This document shows positions 62,381 to 64,000 of a stretch of DNA of 64,000 nt, piece by piece; within the stretch, counting starts at the first letter, position 1; every line of letters begins with the position of its first letter. Where the stretch lies: positions 236,501 through 300,500 of the forward strand of contig CAJNDS010002491.1 of the NCBI GenBank assembly GCA_905221605.1, given 5' to 3'. The notes under the pieces were generated by a model. The model ran no database searches, had not been told where the DNA came from, and was given only the letters and a program-made list of their open reading frames with translations. Origin of the DNA: Symbiodinium natans. Its lineage: Eukaryota > Sar > Dinophyceae > Suessiales > Symbiodiniaceae. The translations under genes and the position numbers were made by a program.

Positions 62381-62548
62381 TTGCGTGCAGGGGTTTGCGT
62401 GCAGGGGTTTCCCTAGAATCCTAGAATCCTCAAGCTGCAGCTGCCCGGGTGAGAAGCCTGTGAGCTTCTGCATCTCTGAAGTTCTCAGTTGGTTTAGGGA
62501 TTAGGGTTTAGGGTTTAGGGTTTAGGGTTTAGGGTTTAGGGTTTAGGG

Positions 62549-62696
62549 CTGAAGGCTTGCTCGGTCTTGGTGCGGACGTACGCAGGAGGCAACATGTCTG
62601 CCGTGGACTTGCCCTGCAAGCGAGCTTTGCACAAGGCTCGGGCGCCGTTGACACTCATGCGGAAGTCTTTCTCCACTTTGTCGTGGAATTTGTAAA
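62549..62696 (-). CDS. Well-supported exon/ORF fragment (about 48 codons)
   Basis: The minus frame reads YKFHDKVEKDFRMSVNGARA then LCKARLQGKSTADMLPPAYV and RTKTEQAF, bounded on both sides by telomeric arrays. Third codon positions are mostly G/C, supporting this strand although the plus frame is open too. Orientation of flanks (TTTAGGG left, CCCTAAA right) is that of intron interiors. Unassigned. Confidence 0.5.
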
Positions 62697-62828
62697 CCCT
62701 AAACCCTAAGCCCTAAACTCCTTGAACGACAGCTCTGGCCACCCTGACACCTTAGCACATGTAGCACCCAGAATGGGCTGCCAGGTAGCGCGTGTAGCGT
62801 CTAGAATCCGGGGAGTAGCATGCGTAGC

Positions 62829-62829
62829 A

Positions 62830-62869
<40 letters not shown>
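62829..62869. repeat. (AT)n microsatellite
   Basis: AT repeats interrupted once (ACAT), preceded by GTAGCA-type short repeats at 62760-62828. Confidence 0.95.
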
Positions 62870-63077
62870 GTAGGGTTTAGGGTTTAGGGTTTAGGGTTTA
62901 GGGTTTAGGGTTTAGGGTTTAGGGTTTAGGGTTTTACGGGCGGGCCAGGGTCCGAAAAGAAACTGCCGAGGTAGCACGTGTAGCATGGATAAAATGGGAA
63001 AGGGTTTAGGGATCAGGGTTTCGTTTGAGGGGCTAGGGCTCTAAAGCCCCAAACCCTGAAAACCTAAGCCTCAACCC

Positions 63078-63142
63078 CCCCCCCTCCCCCCCCCCCCCCC
63101 CCCCCTCCCCCCCCCCCCCCCTCCCCCCCCCCCCCCCCCCCC
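63078..63142. repeat. C-rich homopolymer tract (about 65 bp)
   Basis: Nearly pure C with a few T. The largest homopolymer tract of the window; poly-Gly ORFs across it are artefacts. Confidence 0.95.
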
Positions 63143-63149
63143 CGCAACT

Positions 63150-63262
63150 CCTAGCACCTGATTCTTGACTTTCTGAACTAGCTTGTTCAGCAAGCTTTGG
63201 GAAAGTACGTGCTTTCTTGGTGTTGCTGTAGAGTACAGGAACCAAATCCGATTTTGCCAGCC
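63150..63262 (-). CDS. Possible exon
   Basis: Two minus frames are protein-like (LAKSDLVPVLYSNTKKARTF; and HVLSQSLLNKLVQKVKNQVL). It lies directly upstream (minus) of the C-rich tract. Unassigned. Confidence 0.3.
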
Positions 63263-63579
63263 GATTCCCAAACGCCAAATCCCAAACCCAGCCTCAAACT
63301 CCAAAACCCAACCCCCAAAACCTAAATCCCAAATCCCAAACCCCAAACCCTAAACCCCAAACCCTAAACATTAAACCCCAAACCCTTAACCCCCCAAAGC
63401 AAGCATGCAGGCGAGGCCGCTGTGCTTCGCGCCTCGGATAATCAGTGGTTTAGGGTTTAGGGTTTAGGGTTTAAGGTTTAGGGTTTAGGGTTTAGGGTTT
63501 AAGGTTTAGGGTTTAGGGTTTAGGGTTTAGGGTAGGACTCCTTGACCCCCTGGAGTGAAAGGCAAGTACACCTCAACCC

Positions 63580-63780
63580 TACTTGGAGGTTCATGGTACT
63601 CATTCACCAATTATAAAAGTACCTCGGGGTTTAGCGTTTAGGGTTTAGGGCTACATATTAACCAATGATAACTGTACGCAGAACTGTGCTTATAGCCATT
63701 TTAGGGCACTTCCGGGGCTTATACGTGGGTTATATAAGTACAGCTATAATTGGTTCAGAAGTACCAGGAACCTCCAAGTA
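63580..63780. mobile_element. MITE-like element, TACTTGGAGG family (copy C)
   Basis: 20-bp terminal inverted repeats with one mismatch: TACTTGGAGGTTCATGGTAC on the left, TACTTGGAGGTTCCTGGTAC as the reverse complement of the right. Telomeric units lie inside. Confidence 0.8.
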
Positions 63781-63808
63781 CAGATCTTAATGCCCGCTTG
63801 GAGGAGAA

Positions 63809-63914
63809 CTGGGGGTCTCCGACAATAAGGGACCCCGAATACAGACCCCCAAAGAGTAGGATCCCCTTAAGATAAGGACCCCAACAAGGTAACCCCTAAT
63901 ATCGTAAACCCCCC
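63809..63914. mobile_element. MITE-like element, GGGTTTACGA family (copy 3)
   Basis: Same layout as 47460-47564 (GGGACCCC..CAGACCCCC..GTAGGATCCCCTTAAGATAAGGACCCCAAC in pieces), with right end TCGTAAACCCC. It sits 28 bp from the copy of the TACTTGGAGG family. Confidence 0.75.
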
Positions 63915-64000
63915 GACTAGGGCTTAGGGTTCAAGTTGCTGCGAAACCCCCTCAACCCTAAACCCTAAACCCTAAACCCTAAACCCTGCGAGTTTTGGTT

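Larger units (their letters stand above)
326..63990. repeat. Interspersed telomere-type heptamer arrays (whole window)
   Basis: Tracts of CCCTAAA or TTTAGGG, from 2 to about 31 units, recur every few hundred bases from one end of the window to the other and in both orientations. They alternate with GC-rich islands of about 25-150 bp (mostly exons) and with longer spacers (mobile or decayed DNA). Both orientations occur within a few hundred bases of each other, so this is not one terminal telomere but interstitial telomeric sequence. The heptamer is the plant/alveolate-type telomere unit. Degenerate units (CCCGAAA, CCCTGAA, CCCCAAA, GCCCTAA) surround the clean arrays, which suggests ageing after insertion. 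Confidence 0.97.

Noticed and set aside
63033-63346. Poly-Gly/Pro proteins across homopolymers (also at 14887-15135, 33240-33437, 49196-49417)
   Set aside because: Caused by long G/C tracts; only the non-homopolymer parts were considered.
326-63990. A true chromosome end (telomere)
   Set aside because: Arrays occur in both orientations throughout the window with genes between them, so they are interstitial.
1-64000. Dinoflagellate spliced-leader relics
   Set aside because: I looked for the end of the leader (TTTTGGCTCAAG) on both strands upstream of candidate genes and found only short partial matches such as GTAGCCATCACC near 31007-31018.
1-64000. CRISPR array, because of regularly spaced repeats
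   Set aside because: Repeat units are 7-9 bp without constant spacers and there are no cas-like genes.
1-64000. tRNA or rRNA genes
   Set aside because: No cloverleaf-like sequence with a TTCGAATC-type T-loop in suitable context, and no rRNA core sequence, was recognised.

Overview
The window looks like nuclear DNA of an alveolate, most probably a dinoflagellate. The evidence: hundreds of Arabidopsis-type telomeric heptamers (TTTAGGG/CCCTAAA) are scattered through it; its genes are chopped into very short exons; the donor sites that keep the reading frames intact are often GC or GA instead of GT; and almost all well-supported coding sequence lies on one strand (minus). I see no bacterial operon, ribosome binding site, tRNA, rRNA or CRISPR. 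There was no search tool, so family assignments come from motif recognition.

Most long open frames here are artefacts of translating telomeric DNA (endless NPKP or GLGF strings). The real coding sequence sits in GC-rich islands of about 25-145 bases between telomeric arrays. When the islands are joined at AG acceptors and GT/GC/GA donors, two long frame-consistent proteins appear. (1) 53821-58576, minus: at least 14 exons, about 396 codons, with its own start codon, an F-box-like segment and several leucine-rich repeats. (2) about 13107-20888, minus: at least 11 exons encoding a glycosyltransferase that resembles capsular-polysaccharide/GT32-type sugar transferases, with the hallmark YGGAWVDAT. 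(3) Between them, about 23228-51615, minus, more than 25 micro-exons (30-78 nt, several exactly 36 nt) encode charged, heptad-like coiled coil. Further minus-strand exon series lie downstream (about 2.7-8.4 kb) and upstream (above 60.8 kb).

Introns therefore consist largely of telomeric repeats, and several intron boundaries carry direct repeats (2 bp commonly, 16 bp and 21 bp in two cases), as if telomeric DNA had been inserted at staggered breaks and then spliced out. Exon islands are commonly flanked by CCCTAAA on the left and TTTAGGG on the right, so intron ends tend to be inverted copies able to pair.

The larger spacers hold mobile or decayed sequence: a 1.35-kb element with identical 310-bp TG...CA terminal repeats, a purine tract and a 309-codon ORF (26595-27945); several families of 80-200 bp inverted-repeat (MITE-like) elements; a frameshifted gene copy (19640-19985); other isolated ORFs resembling multicopy dinoflagellate families; variant telomere-like satellites; and long poly-G/C tracts. 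The proposed novelty is the telomeric-repeat intron system.
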